A DNA stretch of 64,000 bases. Origin: Bacillus timonensis. GTDB lineage: Bacteria; Bacillota; Bacilli; Bacillales; Bacillaceae_L. The translations under genes were made by a program, and so were the position numbers. Shown one piece after another: positions 8,128-15,629 of the stretch (positions are counted from its first letter, which is position 1; each line of letters starts with the position of its first letter). The notes beneath the pieces are model-generated. The model worked only from the letters and a program-made list of their open reading frames with translations, ran no database searches and was not told where the DNA came from. The stretch spans positions 124,001 through 188,000 of the forward strand of contig NZ_SLUB01000001.1 in the NCBI RefSeq assembly GCF_004799755.1, written 5' to 3'.

Positions 8128-9237
8128 GTGGAACAAGAAAAGATTAGCTGTATTGGCTGTGGGGTTGAAATCCAAACGGCGGATGAAACAAAATTAGGAT
8201 ATGCACCACATTCGGCATTAGAAAAGGATAAAGTCATATGTCAACGATGTTTTAAATTAAAGCACTATAATGAAGTTCAAGATGTTTCGTTAACGGATGA
8301 TGACTTTTTAAAAATCCTACACGGAATTGGATCTACCGATGCATTAATCGTAAAAATTGTAGACATATTTGATTTTAATGGCAGTTGGTTACCTGGTCTT
8401 CATCGTTTTGTGGGCAATAACAATATCTTATTAATTGGTAATAAAGTAGATTTGCTGCCAAAATCGGTGAAGCCTAAGAAACTCATTAATTGGATGAAAG
8501 AATCATCCAGGGACCTAGGACTGAAACCTATTGATGTCTCTTTAATTAGTGCAGAAAAAGGCACAGGCATCAAAGAGGTAGCAGATGCCATCGAGCATTA
8601 TCGCCAGGGAAAAGATGTATATGTAGTTGGTTGTACAAATGTTGGGAAATCAACATTCATTAACCGCTTAATTAAAGAATTTAGTGGGGAGAAGGATGAC
8701 ATCATTACGACTTCACACTTTCCTGGAACAACATTAGATATCATTGATATCCCACTTGATGATAAACATTCCTTATTTGATACTCCAGGAATTATTAATC
8801 ACCATCAAATGGCACATTTTGTTTCAAAACAAGACTTGAAGGTGATCACGCCGAAAAAAGAAATTAAACCAAAAGTTTTTCAATTAAATGAACGACAAAC
8901 CTTGTTTTTTGGTGGATTAGCCCGATTTGATTTTGTAAGTGGAGACAGGCAGTCATTCGTTTGTCATTTCTCTAATTTATTGAATATCCATCGGACCAAG
9001 CTTGAAAATGCAGATGAATTATATGATAACCATAAAGGCGAGATGTTACAGCCACCAGGAAAAAATGAACTAGATGAATTCCCGCCTCTCGTTGCTCATG
9101 AATTTATGATCAAAGAAGCAAAGACAGATGTTGTTTTCTCTGGCTTGGGCTGGGTAACCATTAACGTACCTAATACGAAAGTTGTCGCTCATGTTCCAAA
9201 GGGTGTTGGAGTGATTGTGCGAAAGTCGCTAATCTAG
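8128..9237 (+). CDS. yqeH: Ribosome biogenesis GTPase YqeH (circularly permuted)
   Basis: GTPase needed for 30S subunit assembly. An N-terminal four-cysteine zinc site (CIGC ... CQRC) is followed by GTPase motifs in permuted order: NKVD (G4), SAEKG (G5), GCTNVGKST (G1) and DTPG (G3), then the C-terminal RNA-binding half. The frame opens at an ATG at 8083 inside yqeG, but the GTG at 8128 lies nine bases after GGGAGGA and gives the expected 369 residues beginning at the zinc site, so it is chosen. Confidence 0.95.
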   Translation: MEQEKISCIGCGVEIQTADETKLGYAPHSALEKDKVICQRCFKLKHYNEVQDVSLTDDDFLKILHGIGSTDALIVKIVDIFDFNGSWLPGLHRFVGNNNILLIGNKVDLLPKSVKPKKLINWMKESSRDLGLKPIDVSLISAEKGTGIKEVADAIEHYRQGKDVYVVGCTNVGKSTFINRLIKEFSGEKDDIITTSHFPGTTLDIIDIPLDDKHSLFDTPGIINHHQMAHFVSKQDLKVITPKKEIKPKVFQLNERQTLFFGGLARFDFVSGDRQSFVCHFSNLLNIHRTKLENADELYDNHKGEMLQPPGKNELDEFPPLVAHEFMIKEAKTDVVFSGLGWVTINVPNTKVVAHVPKGVGVIVRKSLI

Positions 9238-9275
9238 TATGACGAATTAGAAAAAATATGTTTACGGGTGAGGAA

Positions 9276-10121
9276 ATGGAAAAGGTTTATGGGGTAATTG
9301 GGAGTCCAATCTCACATTCAATGTCACCAATGATGCATAATGATCTTTTTGAACATTATAAGCTTAAGGCAAGATACCATGCTTTCCATGTTCCACAGGA
9401 AGGGGTAAATGCCGCAATTGAAGGGATAAAAGCACTTGGAATAGCGGGTATTAATGTCACAATTCCGCATAAGATTGATGTCATTGAATATTTAGATGAA
9501 GTTGAAGAGGTTGCGGCAAATATTGGCGCGGTTAATACGATTGTCAACGAGAATGGGAAATTAATTGGATATAATACAGATGGAAATGGATTTATCCGTT
9601 CGTTGAATCAAGTGATTAGTAATGAGGAATTATGTTCAGCTAAGGTATTAATAATCGGAGCTGGTGGTGCAGCAAGAGGAATCTTTATTTCGTTAGCTGC
9701 AATGGGTGTAAAAAACATCGATATTGTAAATCGTACGATGGAGCGTGCACATTCAATTATAGATGATTGTAAGTTCCCAGTTGATTCACATGGATTGGGA
9801 TTTGCAGAGGCAGAAGCGGATTTAGGAAAATATCAAGTGATTGTCAATACGACTTCTGTTGGAATGCATCCCAATGTCGATGAGATGCCTCTTTCACTTG
9901 AAAATATCACGCCAAAAACGATTGTTAGTGATATTATTTATAATCCATTTGAAACGAAGCTTCTACAGGAAGCGACTAGACGTGGAGCAATTACGCAAAA
10001 TGGAATTGGAATGTTTGTTTATCAAGGTGCCCTAGCATTTGAAAAATGGACAGGAATATTTCCGGATACAGATAGAATGGAAAGGCTTGTAACAAGGCTA
10101 TTAGGAGGAAAAACATGCTAA
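9276..10121 (+). CDS. aroE: Shikimate dehydrogenase (NADP+)
   Basis: Reduces 3-dehydroshikimate to shikimate in aromatic amino acid synthesis. It has the substrate-binding SHSMSPMMHN near the N-terminus, the catalytic-lysine region NVTIPHKIDV, the dinucleotide-binding GAGGAARG and the late NGIGMFVYQGALAFEKWTG. The frame has an ATG at 9258 with no clear ribosome-binding site; the ATG at 9276 follows GGGTGAGG and begins MEKVYGVIGSP as in relatives (281 residues). The 3' end overlaps yqeI by 7 bp. Confidence 0.95.
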   Translation: MEKVYGVIGSPISHSMSPMMHNDLFEHYKLKARYHAFHVPQEGVNAAIEGIKALGIAGINVTIPHKIDVIEYLDEVEEVAANIGAVNTIVNENGKLIGYNTDGNGFIRSLNQVISNEELCSAKVLIIGAGGAARGIFISLAAMGVKNIDIVNRTMERAHSIIDDCKFPVDSHGLGFAEAEADLGKYQVIVNTTSVGMHPNVDEMPLSLENITPKTIVSDIIYNPFETKLLQEATRRGAITQNGIGMFVYQGALAFEKWTGIFPDTDRMERLVTRLLGGKTC

Positions 10122-10414
10122 CAGGAAAACAAAAACGATTCTTGCGCTCTAAAGCCCATCATTTAGACCCAATTTTTCAGGTTGGAAAAGGTGGGGTAAA
10201 TGATAATATGATTAAACAAATTAGTGACGCACTTGAAGCACGTGAGTTATTAAAAATCAGTGTTCTGCAAAACTGTGAGGATGACCGTGATACGGTAGCC
10301 GAAGAGCTCAGTAAGGGTGCAAAGGCAGAAATCGTTCAGATCATTGGAAATACAATTGTACTTTACAAAGAATCCAAAGAAAAAAAGAAATTAGAGCTTC
10401 CAAAATCAAAATAG
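10115..10414 (+). CDS. yqeI: YhbY/YqeI family RNA-binding protein (CRM domain)
   Basis: A 99-residue protein made of a single CRM (YhbY) domain; such proteins associate with pre-50S ribosomal particles. It shows the conserved opening LTGKQKRFLRSKAHHL, the GKGG loop (VGKGGVNDN) and ELLKISVLQN. The start codon lies inside the end of aroE, after GGAGG, which indicates translational coupling within the operon. Confidence 0.93.
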   Translation: MLTGKQKRFLRSKAHHLDPIFQVGKGGVNDNMIKQISDALEARELLKISVLQNCEDDRDTVAEELSKGAKAEIVQIIGNTIVLYKESKEKKKLELPKSK

Positions 10415-10434
10415 GTATTGTTGGAGGGAAATAA

Positions 10435-11004
10435 ATGAACCATATTGGAATCATAGGTGGTACATTTGATCCGCCTCATATTGGTCATCTATTCATCGCA
10501 TCGGAGGTATTGACAAGGTTAAATCTTTCTGAAGTGTGGTTCATGCCTAACCATATTCCTCCACATAAAGAACGTAAAAGTTATGTGACCGATGAAGAGC
10601 GGGTTGAAATGCTTTCTCTTGCCATTTCCGATCAGCCAAAATTTAAATTGCAGTTGATTGAACTGGAAAGAGAAGGTCCCTCATATACATACGACACCAT
10701 TAAATTATTACGTGAAAAATATGAAGATACAAAGTTTTACTTTATCATTGGGGGAGATATGGTCGAATATCTGCCACATTGGCATAAAATTGACGAACTT
10801 GTTGATATGGTTACATTCGTTGGAGTTAAAAGACCAGGTTATACATTTCCGGCGGAATATCCAATTACAGAAGTGGATATCCCGCAATTTGATATCTCTT
10901 CATCGATGATTCGGAAAAGGTTATCAGAAAAGGGAAATACAATGTATTTACTTCCTGAAAAAGTACGAAACTATATAGAGGAGAAGCATTTATATGGAAC
11001 GTGA
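10435..11004 (+). CDS. nadD: Nicotinate-nucleotide adenylyltransferase
   Basis: Transfers AMP from ATP to nicotinate mononucleotide in NAD synthesis. The nucleotidyltransferase signature [12 protein letters not shown] is at residues 8-19 and the [10 protein letters not shown] motif near the C-terminus. 189 residues, full length. It follows GGAGGG and overlaps yqeK by 11 bp, so the two products are probably made together. Confidence 0.96.
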   Translation: MNHIGIIGGTFDPPHIGHLFIASEVLTRLNLSEVWFMPNHIPPHKERKSYVTDEERVEMLSLAISDQPKFKLQLIELEREGPSYTYDTIKLLREKYEDTKFYFIIGGDMVEYLPHWHKIDELVDMVTFVGVKRPGYTFPAEYPITEVDIPQFDISSSMIRKRLSEKGNTMYLLPEKVRNYIEEKHLYGT

Positions 11005-11572
11005 AAAGGCACTAGGGATAGTCAAAGAACAGTTAACAGAGCACCGTTATCAGCATACACTTGGTGTGATGGAGACGGCAATTGAACTATCAAAACGCTA
11101 TCATGCAGATGTAAAAAAAGCCGAAATTGCTGCCATTTTTCATGATTATGCAAAGTTTAGACCTAAAGATGAAATGAAACAAATCATCATCAACCAACAG
11201 ATGCCATCCGATTTATTGATTCATAATACAGAGCTTTGGCATGCACCAGTTGGAGCATTCCTTGTAAAGACCGAGGTAGGCATTGAGGATGAGGAAATTC
11301 TAGATGCAATTCGTTTCCATACATCTGGACGCGAAAAAATGACCCTTCTTGAAAAGATTATTTTTGTGGCAGATTATATTGAGCCAGGAAGACATTTTCC
11401 GGGTGTAGAAGAAGGTAGAAAACTCGCAAAACAGGATTTAGACGATGCACTTATCTATGCATTAAAAAACACAATTATGTTTTTAGCCAAAAAAAGTCAA
11501 GCAATCTATCCAGATACATTGCGAACATATAACTCACTAATTTTTGAGAAAAAAGGGGGAATCCTAGGGTGA
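10994..11572 (+). CDS. yqeK: YqeK family HD-domain hydrolase, probable Ap4A hydrolase (symmetrical)
   Basis: HD-superfamily phosphohydrolase; YqeK-family members hydrolyse diadenosine tetraphosphate to two ADP. Metal-binding residues are visible in order: [15 protein letters not shown] (the HD pair), the RFHTSG stretch and [10 protein letters not shown]. 192 residues, full length. The start at 10994 overlaps nadD, and the end overlaps rsfS by four bases, which keeps it within the same tightly packed operon. Confidence 0.93.
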   Translation: MEREKALGIVKEQLTEHRYQHTLGVMETAIELSKRYHADVKKAEIAAIFHDYAKFRPKDEMKQIIINQQMPSDLLIHNTELWHAPVGAFLVKTEVGIEDEEILDAIRFHTSGREKMTLLEKIIFVADYIEPGRHFPGVEEGRKLAKQDLDDALIYALKNTIMFLAKKSQAIYPDTLRTYNSLIFEKKGGILG

Positions 11573-11925
11573 ATGAAAGAGATATTTTAACATTTGCAGT
11601 CCAAGCAGCTGATGATAAACGAGCAGAAAATATCATTGCCTTGAATATGAAGGGGTTATCACTGGTAGCCGATTATTTTCTTATTTGCCACGGAAATTCT
11701 GAAAAACAGGTGCAAGCAATTGCTCGTGAAATAAAAGACAAAGCTGATGAAAATGGTATTCATATTAAGCGTCTTGAGGGATTTGATGAAGCAAGATGGG
11801 TTCTTGTTGACCTCGGAGATGTCATTGTCCATGTTTTCCATAAAGACGAACGTAGCTATTATAATTTAGAACGTCTTTGGGGAGATGCACCTACGGAAAA
11901 CATTGAAGATGTGCTAAGTTTATGA
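11569..11925 (+). CDS. rsfS: Ribosomal silencing factor RsfS
   Basis: Binds ribosomal protein uL14 on the 50S subunit and blocks subunit joining during starvation. 118 residues with the family motifs DYFLICHGNSEKQVQAI, RLEGFDEARWVLVDLGD and VHVFHKDERSYYNLERLW. The start is GTG at 11569, overlapping the yqeK stop and following GGGGGAA. Its end overlaps yqeM by four bases. Confidence 0.96.
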   Translation: MNERDILTFAVQAADDKRAENIIALNMKGLSLVADYFLICHGNSEKQVQAIAREIKDKADENGIHIKRLEGFDEARWVLVDLGDVIVHVFHKDERSYYNLERLWGDAPTENIEDVLSL

Positions 11926-12665
11926 GCTATGGTGAATTTGCCTATATCTATGATGAACTGATGCGTGATGTAGATTATGAGCAATGGGTTTCATTTGTAA
12001 AGGAAAAAGTAGCACATCTTCATAAAAAGAGTGGTCTAAGGGTTCTAGATATTGGCTGTGGAACAGGAGAAATTACAATAAGACTTGCCAAAGAAGGTTT
12101 TGAGGTTATTGGGGTCGATCTTTCAGAAGATATGCTGACGGTTGCGAATCACAAGGCAGTGGAGGCAGGAGTGAAAGTTGAGTTTTACCAACAGAACATG
12201 TTGGATATCTCAGGGTTTGAGCCATTTGATCTTATTGTGATTTTCTGTGATTCCCTAAATTATTTGCATTCCGAACAAGAGGTGCAGAAAACCTTTGCAA
12301 ATATTTACCAGCTTTTGAAAGAAGATGGTCTATTTCTGTTTGATGTCCATTCCGTTTATAAAATGGATTCCATTTTTATGAACGGACCGTTTGTAAGTGC
12401 TGAAGATCAGGTTAGTTTTATTTGGAATTGCTATAGTGGGGAGCATCCTCACAGTGTCGAGCATGAGCTTTCCTTTTTTGTGAAAAATGAACATAATGAG
12501 GATTACGCAAGGTTTGACGAGTTTCACGAACAGCGTACCTTTCCGATTGAAATGTATCAAAATTGGCTTGTACAAACAGGTTTTCGTGTACAAGACATTT
12601 GTGCTGATTTTACAGAACATGTTCAAGAGACTTCAGAACGAATTTTAATCACTGCAAAGAAATAG
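11922..12665 (+). CDS. yqeM: YqeM class I SAM-dependent methyltransferase
   Basis: A 247-residue Rossmann-fold methyltransferase. Motif I is LDIGCGTGEITIRLA, followed by VIGVDLSEDML (acidic loop) and DLIVIFCDSLNYL (motif III-IV). Substrate is not known to me; the position after rsfS in the ribosome-assembly operon hints at an RNA or small-molecule target but does not prove it. Last gene of the yqeG operon; no clear terminator follows within 100 bp, where a repeat region begins. Confidence 0.9.
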   Translation: MSYGEFAYIYDELMRDVDYEQWVSFVKEKVAHLHKKSGLRVLDIGCGTGEITIRLAKEGFEVIGVDLSEDMLTVANHKAVEAGVKVEFYQQNMLDISGFEPFDLIVIFCDSLNYLHSEQEVQKTFANIYQLLKEDGLFLFDVHSVYKMDSIFMNGPFVSAEDQVSFIWNCYSGEHPHSVEHELSFFVKNEHNEDYARFDEFHEQRTFPIEMYQNWLVQTGFRVQDICADFTEHVQETSERILITAKK

Positions 12666-12810
12666 AGGGCCAGAGGATGAAATTATCGGTTTTTCGTTTT
12701 GAGGTGCAAATAGACTAATTATCATATTTAAAACGAATAGGGTTTCTAAGGTCAAATCACAGTGAAAATCATAGTCAAACGCTTTAGAGAAATAAAATCG
12801 GTAAATATTC

Positions 12811-13012
12811 AGACAAGGGAAAGCCAAAACATTGCGGTTGTGTCCGAAGTTGAGTCATCTTCAGACAAAGGAGTGCCAAAACATCGCGGTTGTGTCCGAA
12901 GTCGAGTCATCTTCAGACAAGGGAAAGCCAAAACATCGCGGTTGTGTCCGAAGTCGAGTCATCTTCAGACAAAGGAAAGCCAAAACATCGCGGTTATGTC
13001 CGAAGTCGAGTA
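12811..13012. repeat. 52-bp tandem repeat, about 3.9 copies
   Basis: Units begin at 12811, 12863, 12915 and 12967; the last one decays after the common part. Each carries the core AAAACATCGCGGTTGTGTCC with few changes. Across each unit border TGTCCGAAG and CTTCAGACA form a 9-bp stem with a 9-nt loop and one non-Watson-Crick pair, which becomes G-T on the minus strand. Because 52 is not a multiple of three, all three plus-strand frames run open, which makes false ORFs. Not CRISPR: there are no spacers. Confidence 0.9.
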
Positions 13013-13225
13013 ACTCCTTTAATATTAGAAATTACTTCACTCAGCAAATTCGCTGTTGCATCTTCAACTTTGGCCCGAAAAGCAATTTACCAACAATAGC
13101 ACACCTATTTTCACAAGCACATTCTCACTGTATAATAAGTATTGTCACACTCCCAAAAACGGATGTGAGTTATAATTACTTTTTAATATAAACTGCATCA
13201 AACGTTACTATAACAAGAAAATTAA

Positions 13226-13253
13226 AGCGTGAATTCGTGTGTGAATTCACGCT
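13226..13253. repeat. Perfect 11-bp hairpin
   Basis: AGCGTGAATTC and its exact complement around the loop GTGTGT. It is not followed by a good T-run on the plus strand; the minus strand has TTTAATTTTC. It may be a weak terminator or a remnant of a mobile repeat. Confidence 0.55.
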
Positions 13254-13362
13254 AAAAACGTATTGTGATTTACTATTTTGCACCCTGAATCGGAGCCAGT
13301 TAGGATAAAGTCCCTGCCCTTTTTTTGAATCAAATGACAATGCCGGCATTAGCTCAGGTTGC

Positions 13363-13408
13363 AAGCCAAACACTTTTAAAAGGCAAAAAAACGCCTTCTA
13401 TTTGGCTT
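13363..13408 (-). terminator. Nested hairpin downstream of comER, probable terminator
   Basis: Outer 8-bp stem AAGCCAAA/TTTGGCTT encloses an inner AAGGC/GCCTT stem. Read on the minus strand it begins 27 nt after the comER stop, and the inner stem is followed by TTTTAAAAG. Confidence 0.55.
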
Positions 13409-13434
13409 GTGCTTTTATAATTGAAGTGGTATAT

Positions 13435-14268
13435 TTAGCGAGATGGAGTCTCGTTAAATTGTCTAGCTACCTCGGAAATATCCTCATCATATTTTCTATG
13501 AGTACTCCTAAACAACTCTTCAAATAATTCACCAATATGTTCTTCCATTGCATTAATTCCTTCTCCAGTGACACCACCTTTTACACATACCTTTGACTGG
13601 AGTGTGGGTAATGTATACATTTCTTTTTCAAGTAGCTTACCCATACCGATAATCATTTCACTTGCTAATTTTGTTGCTTGTTCCTCAGTGATTTTCGTTT
13701 CCCTCACCGCTGCATCTACAAACCTTCTCAGCAAATAAGTAAAAAACGCCGGACCGCAACTTACAATATCCGAAGCAACTCTTGTAATTTCATGATTTAT
13801 GTGAACCGGAGTGGAAATTTGTTCGAAAAGGAATTCTAAATACTCCTTAAACCTGCTGCTAATGCTCCTGCCAAAAGTGAATAAGGATACACCCGTTAGT
13901 GCACGGTTGGTAATACTCGGAATGATCCTAGCGACCTGACAGTTCACAAGTGATTCAAGCTGTTCAACAGAAATCGGACTTGTAATTGAAACAATACATT
14001 TATTACTCGTTAAGGAAGAAGATAATTGGTGTAAAAGGGGGTGAATCTCTAAAGGCTTCACACAAATAAAAATTAAATCAGAGCCTTTTACAACTTCTTC
14101 ATTTGTTGCTGCTACCGTAATATCTGGTAAGGAGTTCTTAATAGCTATTGCTTTTTCAATTGTACGATTTGTAATGGTTAATTTTGAAGGCGGAACAGCA
14201 AGAGATTCTACAAAGGACTCTATTAAAATTTTCCCCATATTTCCTGTACCAATAAACCCTATATTCAA
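13435..14268 (-). CDS. comER: ComER, pyrroline-5-carboxylate reductase-like late competence protein
   Basis: A 277-residue member of the ProC superfamily, with the Rossmann opening NIGFIGTGNMGK and the C-terminal GGVTGEGINAMEE region. In B. subtilis comER lies divergent to the comE operon and has been linked to sporulation and biofilm control; its enzymatic role is unclear. The start is TTG at 14268, preceded by GGAGGG with about 6-nt spacing. Divergent from comEA with about 100 bp between them. Confidence 0.93.
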   Translation of the reverse strand: MNIGFIGTGNMGKILIESFVESLAVPPSKLTITNRTIEKAIAIKNSLPDITVAATNEEVVKGSDLIFICVKPLEIHPLLHQLSSSLTSNKCIVSITSPISVEQLESLVNCQVARIIPSITNRALTGVSLFTFGRSISSRFKEYLEFLFEQISTPVHINHEITRVASDIVSCGPAFFTYLLRRFVDAAVRETKITEEQATKLASEMIIGMGKLLEKEMYTLPTLQSKVCVKGGVTGEGINAMEEHIGELFEELFRSTHRKYDEDISEVARQFNETPSR

Positions 14269-14368
14269 GTTCGTCCCTCCTTTACAGACTATTCTCCTAA
14301 CACCATATGTGATTCCATACCAAAATATGAATGCAATTTTCCTAAGCTAAAAAGAAGGAAGGTATATC

Positions 14369-14974
14369 ATGAATTTTAAAAATAAAAAAATGAAATTAAT
14401 GATTATCGTTTGTGGAATTTGTCTTGTTACTTTTATTGCGTTCTACCGTATTTATGGACAAGAAACCAAAGCAGAGCCAAACATTGAAGAAGAGGAGTTA
14501 CTACTTGAACCAGTTGTTGAAGAAAAAAATGTTGTAGAAGAGGAAGTCACAGTCATTCTAGTAGATATTAAGGGTGCTGTGTTTAATGAGGGGGTATTTG
14601 AGGCCCAAGAGGGAATGAGGATCAAAGATGTCGTCGATATGGCTGGAGGTTTTACGGAAGATGCCAACAAAACGCAAGTTAATTTAGCACAGCGAGTGGA
14701 GGATGAAATGGTCATCTATGTTCCGCGTATGGGTGAAAACACCGAATTGGAGATAAGCAGTCAATCACAAAAAAATGACGGTAAAATATCACTAAATGGT
14801 GGAACTCAAGCAGAACTTGAAACATTATCTGGCATCGGGCCATCGAAAGCAGCAGCGATTATAGCATTTCGGGAAGAAAATGGACCTTTTAAACAACTTG
14901 AGGATCTTCTTCAAGTGAGTGGGATAGGCGAAAAATCGTTTGAAAAAATTAAAGACGAACTTAAATTAAATTGA
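14369..14974 (+). CDS. comEA: ComEA, DNA receptor of the competence machinery
   Basis: Membrane-anchored receptor that binds incoming double-stranded DNA. One N-terminal membrane segment (residues about 9-27), an acidic linker, a SLBB-like domain (VDIKGAVFNEGVFEAQEGMR) and two C-terminal helix-hairpin-helix motifs (LETLSGIGPSKAAAII and LLQVSGIGEKSFEKI). 201 residues, typical. It heads comEA-comEB-comEC. Control by ComK is expected in Bacillus, but I could not identify a convincing ComK box. Confidence 0.95.
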   Translation: MNFKNKKMKLMIIVCGICLVTFIAFYRIYGQETKAEPNIEEEELLLEPVVEEKNVVEEEVTVILVDIKGAVFNEGVFEAQEGMRIKDVVDMAGGFTEDANKTQVNLAQRVEDEMVIYVPRMGENTELEISSQSQKNDGKISLNGGTQAELETLSGIGPSKAAAIIAFREENGPFKQLEDLLQVSGIGEKSFEKIKDELKLN

Positions 14975-15034
14975 CGACGTATGGGAGATACCGATAAAAT
15001 AATTGTAAGATTTTGTTGAAGGGATGGGGAAGAT

Positions 15035-15613
15035 TTGAATCGAATTAAATGGGATCAGTATTTTATGGCGCAAAGCCATCTGCTTGCTTTAAGAAGTACA
15101 TGTACACGATTAACGGTAGGAGCCACCATTGTTCGTGATAAGCGAATTATTGCAGGGGGTTATAACGGGTCCGTTTCAGGCGGCACCCATTGTATTGATG
15201 AGGGCTGCTATGTTGTAGATAATCATTGCATACGGACTGTACATGCTGAGATGAATGCGTTATTACAATGTTCGAAGTTTGGAGTTCCCACAGAAAATGC
15301 TGAAATCTACGTGACGCATTTTCCTTGTCTCCAATGCACAAAAGCTATTATTCAAGCAGGAATCAAAGTTGTTTATTATGCAGTGGATTATAAAAACCAT
15401 CCATACGCAATTGAAATGTTGGAGAATTCAAATGTAAAAGTACAAAAGGTTCCACTTCAAGAAATGGTGATTGACCTAAAATCAAAAGAAAAATTAGAGT
15501 TTGTTAATGAATTAATTGAGAAAGTAACAGAATCAGGTGCGGACGATAAAGAAATAAAGGCATTGCATGAGCAGGCTGCTACACTCTTTTCAAATATTGG
15601 TAAAAATAATTAA
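15035..15613 (+). CDS. comEB: ComEB, dCMP deaminase family protein
   Basis: A zinc-dependent cytidine/deoxycytidylate deaminase fold protein: HAEMNALLQ carries the zinc His and catalytic Glu, and PCLQC the two zinc cysteines; extra cysteines (HCIDEGC) fit the dCMP deaminase type. 192 residues. It is in the competence operon but in B. subtilis is not needed for DNA uptake; dCMP deamination is the likely activity. TTG start at 15035 after GGGGA. Confidence 0.93.
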   Translation: MNRIKWDQYFMAQSHLLALRSTCTRLTVGATIVRDKRIIAGGYNGSVSGGTHCIDEGCYVVDNHCIRTVHAEMNALLQCSKFGVPTENAEIYVTHFPCLQCTKAIIQAGIKVVYYAVDYKNHPYAIEMLENSNVKVQKVPLQEMVIDLKSKEKLEFVNELIEKVTESGADDKEIKALHEQAATLFSNIGKNN

Positions 15614-15629
15614 GAAGTATGGGGATTAT

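Larger units (their letters stand above)
12666..13434. other. Gene-poor interval between yqeM and comER
   Basis: Holds the 52-bp tandem repeat (12811-13012), then about 200 bp of A+T-rich sequence, a perfect 11-bp hairpin (13226-13253), a T-run near 13320, and a nested hairpin (13363-13408) just downstream of comER. A minus-strand stretch near 13004-13090 reads as about 28 protein-like codons but has no start codon. I see no supportable gene. Confidence 0.7.

Noticed and set aside
12811-13012. Possible CRISPR array
   Set aside because: Units are directly abutting with no variable spacers and no cas genes in the window.
13004-13090. Minus-strand protein-like stretch of about 28 codons (RAKVEDATANLLSEV)
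   Set aside because: A stop lies just upstream, there is no start codon, and it runs into the tandem repeat; at best a gene remnant.
12762-13191. Three overlapping plus-strand ORFs (60-119 codons)
   Set aside because: They are the three frames of one 52-bp tandem repeat; the unit is not a multiple of three and no ORF has a good ribosome-binding site.
14280-14368. ComK box upstream of comEA
   Set aside because: A/T-runs are present, but none fits AAAA-N5-TTTT pairs at the required spacing.
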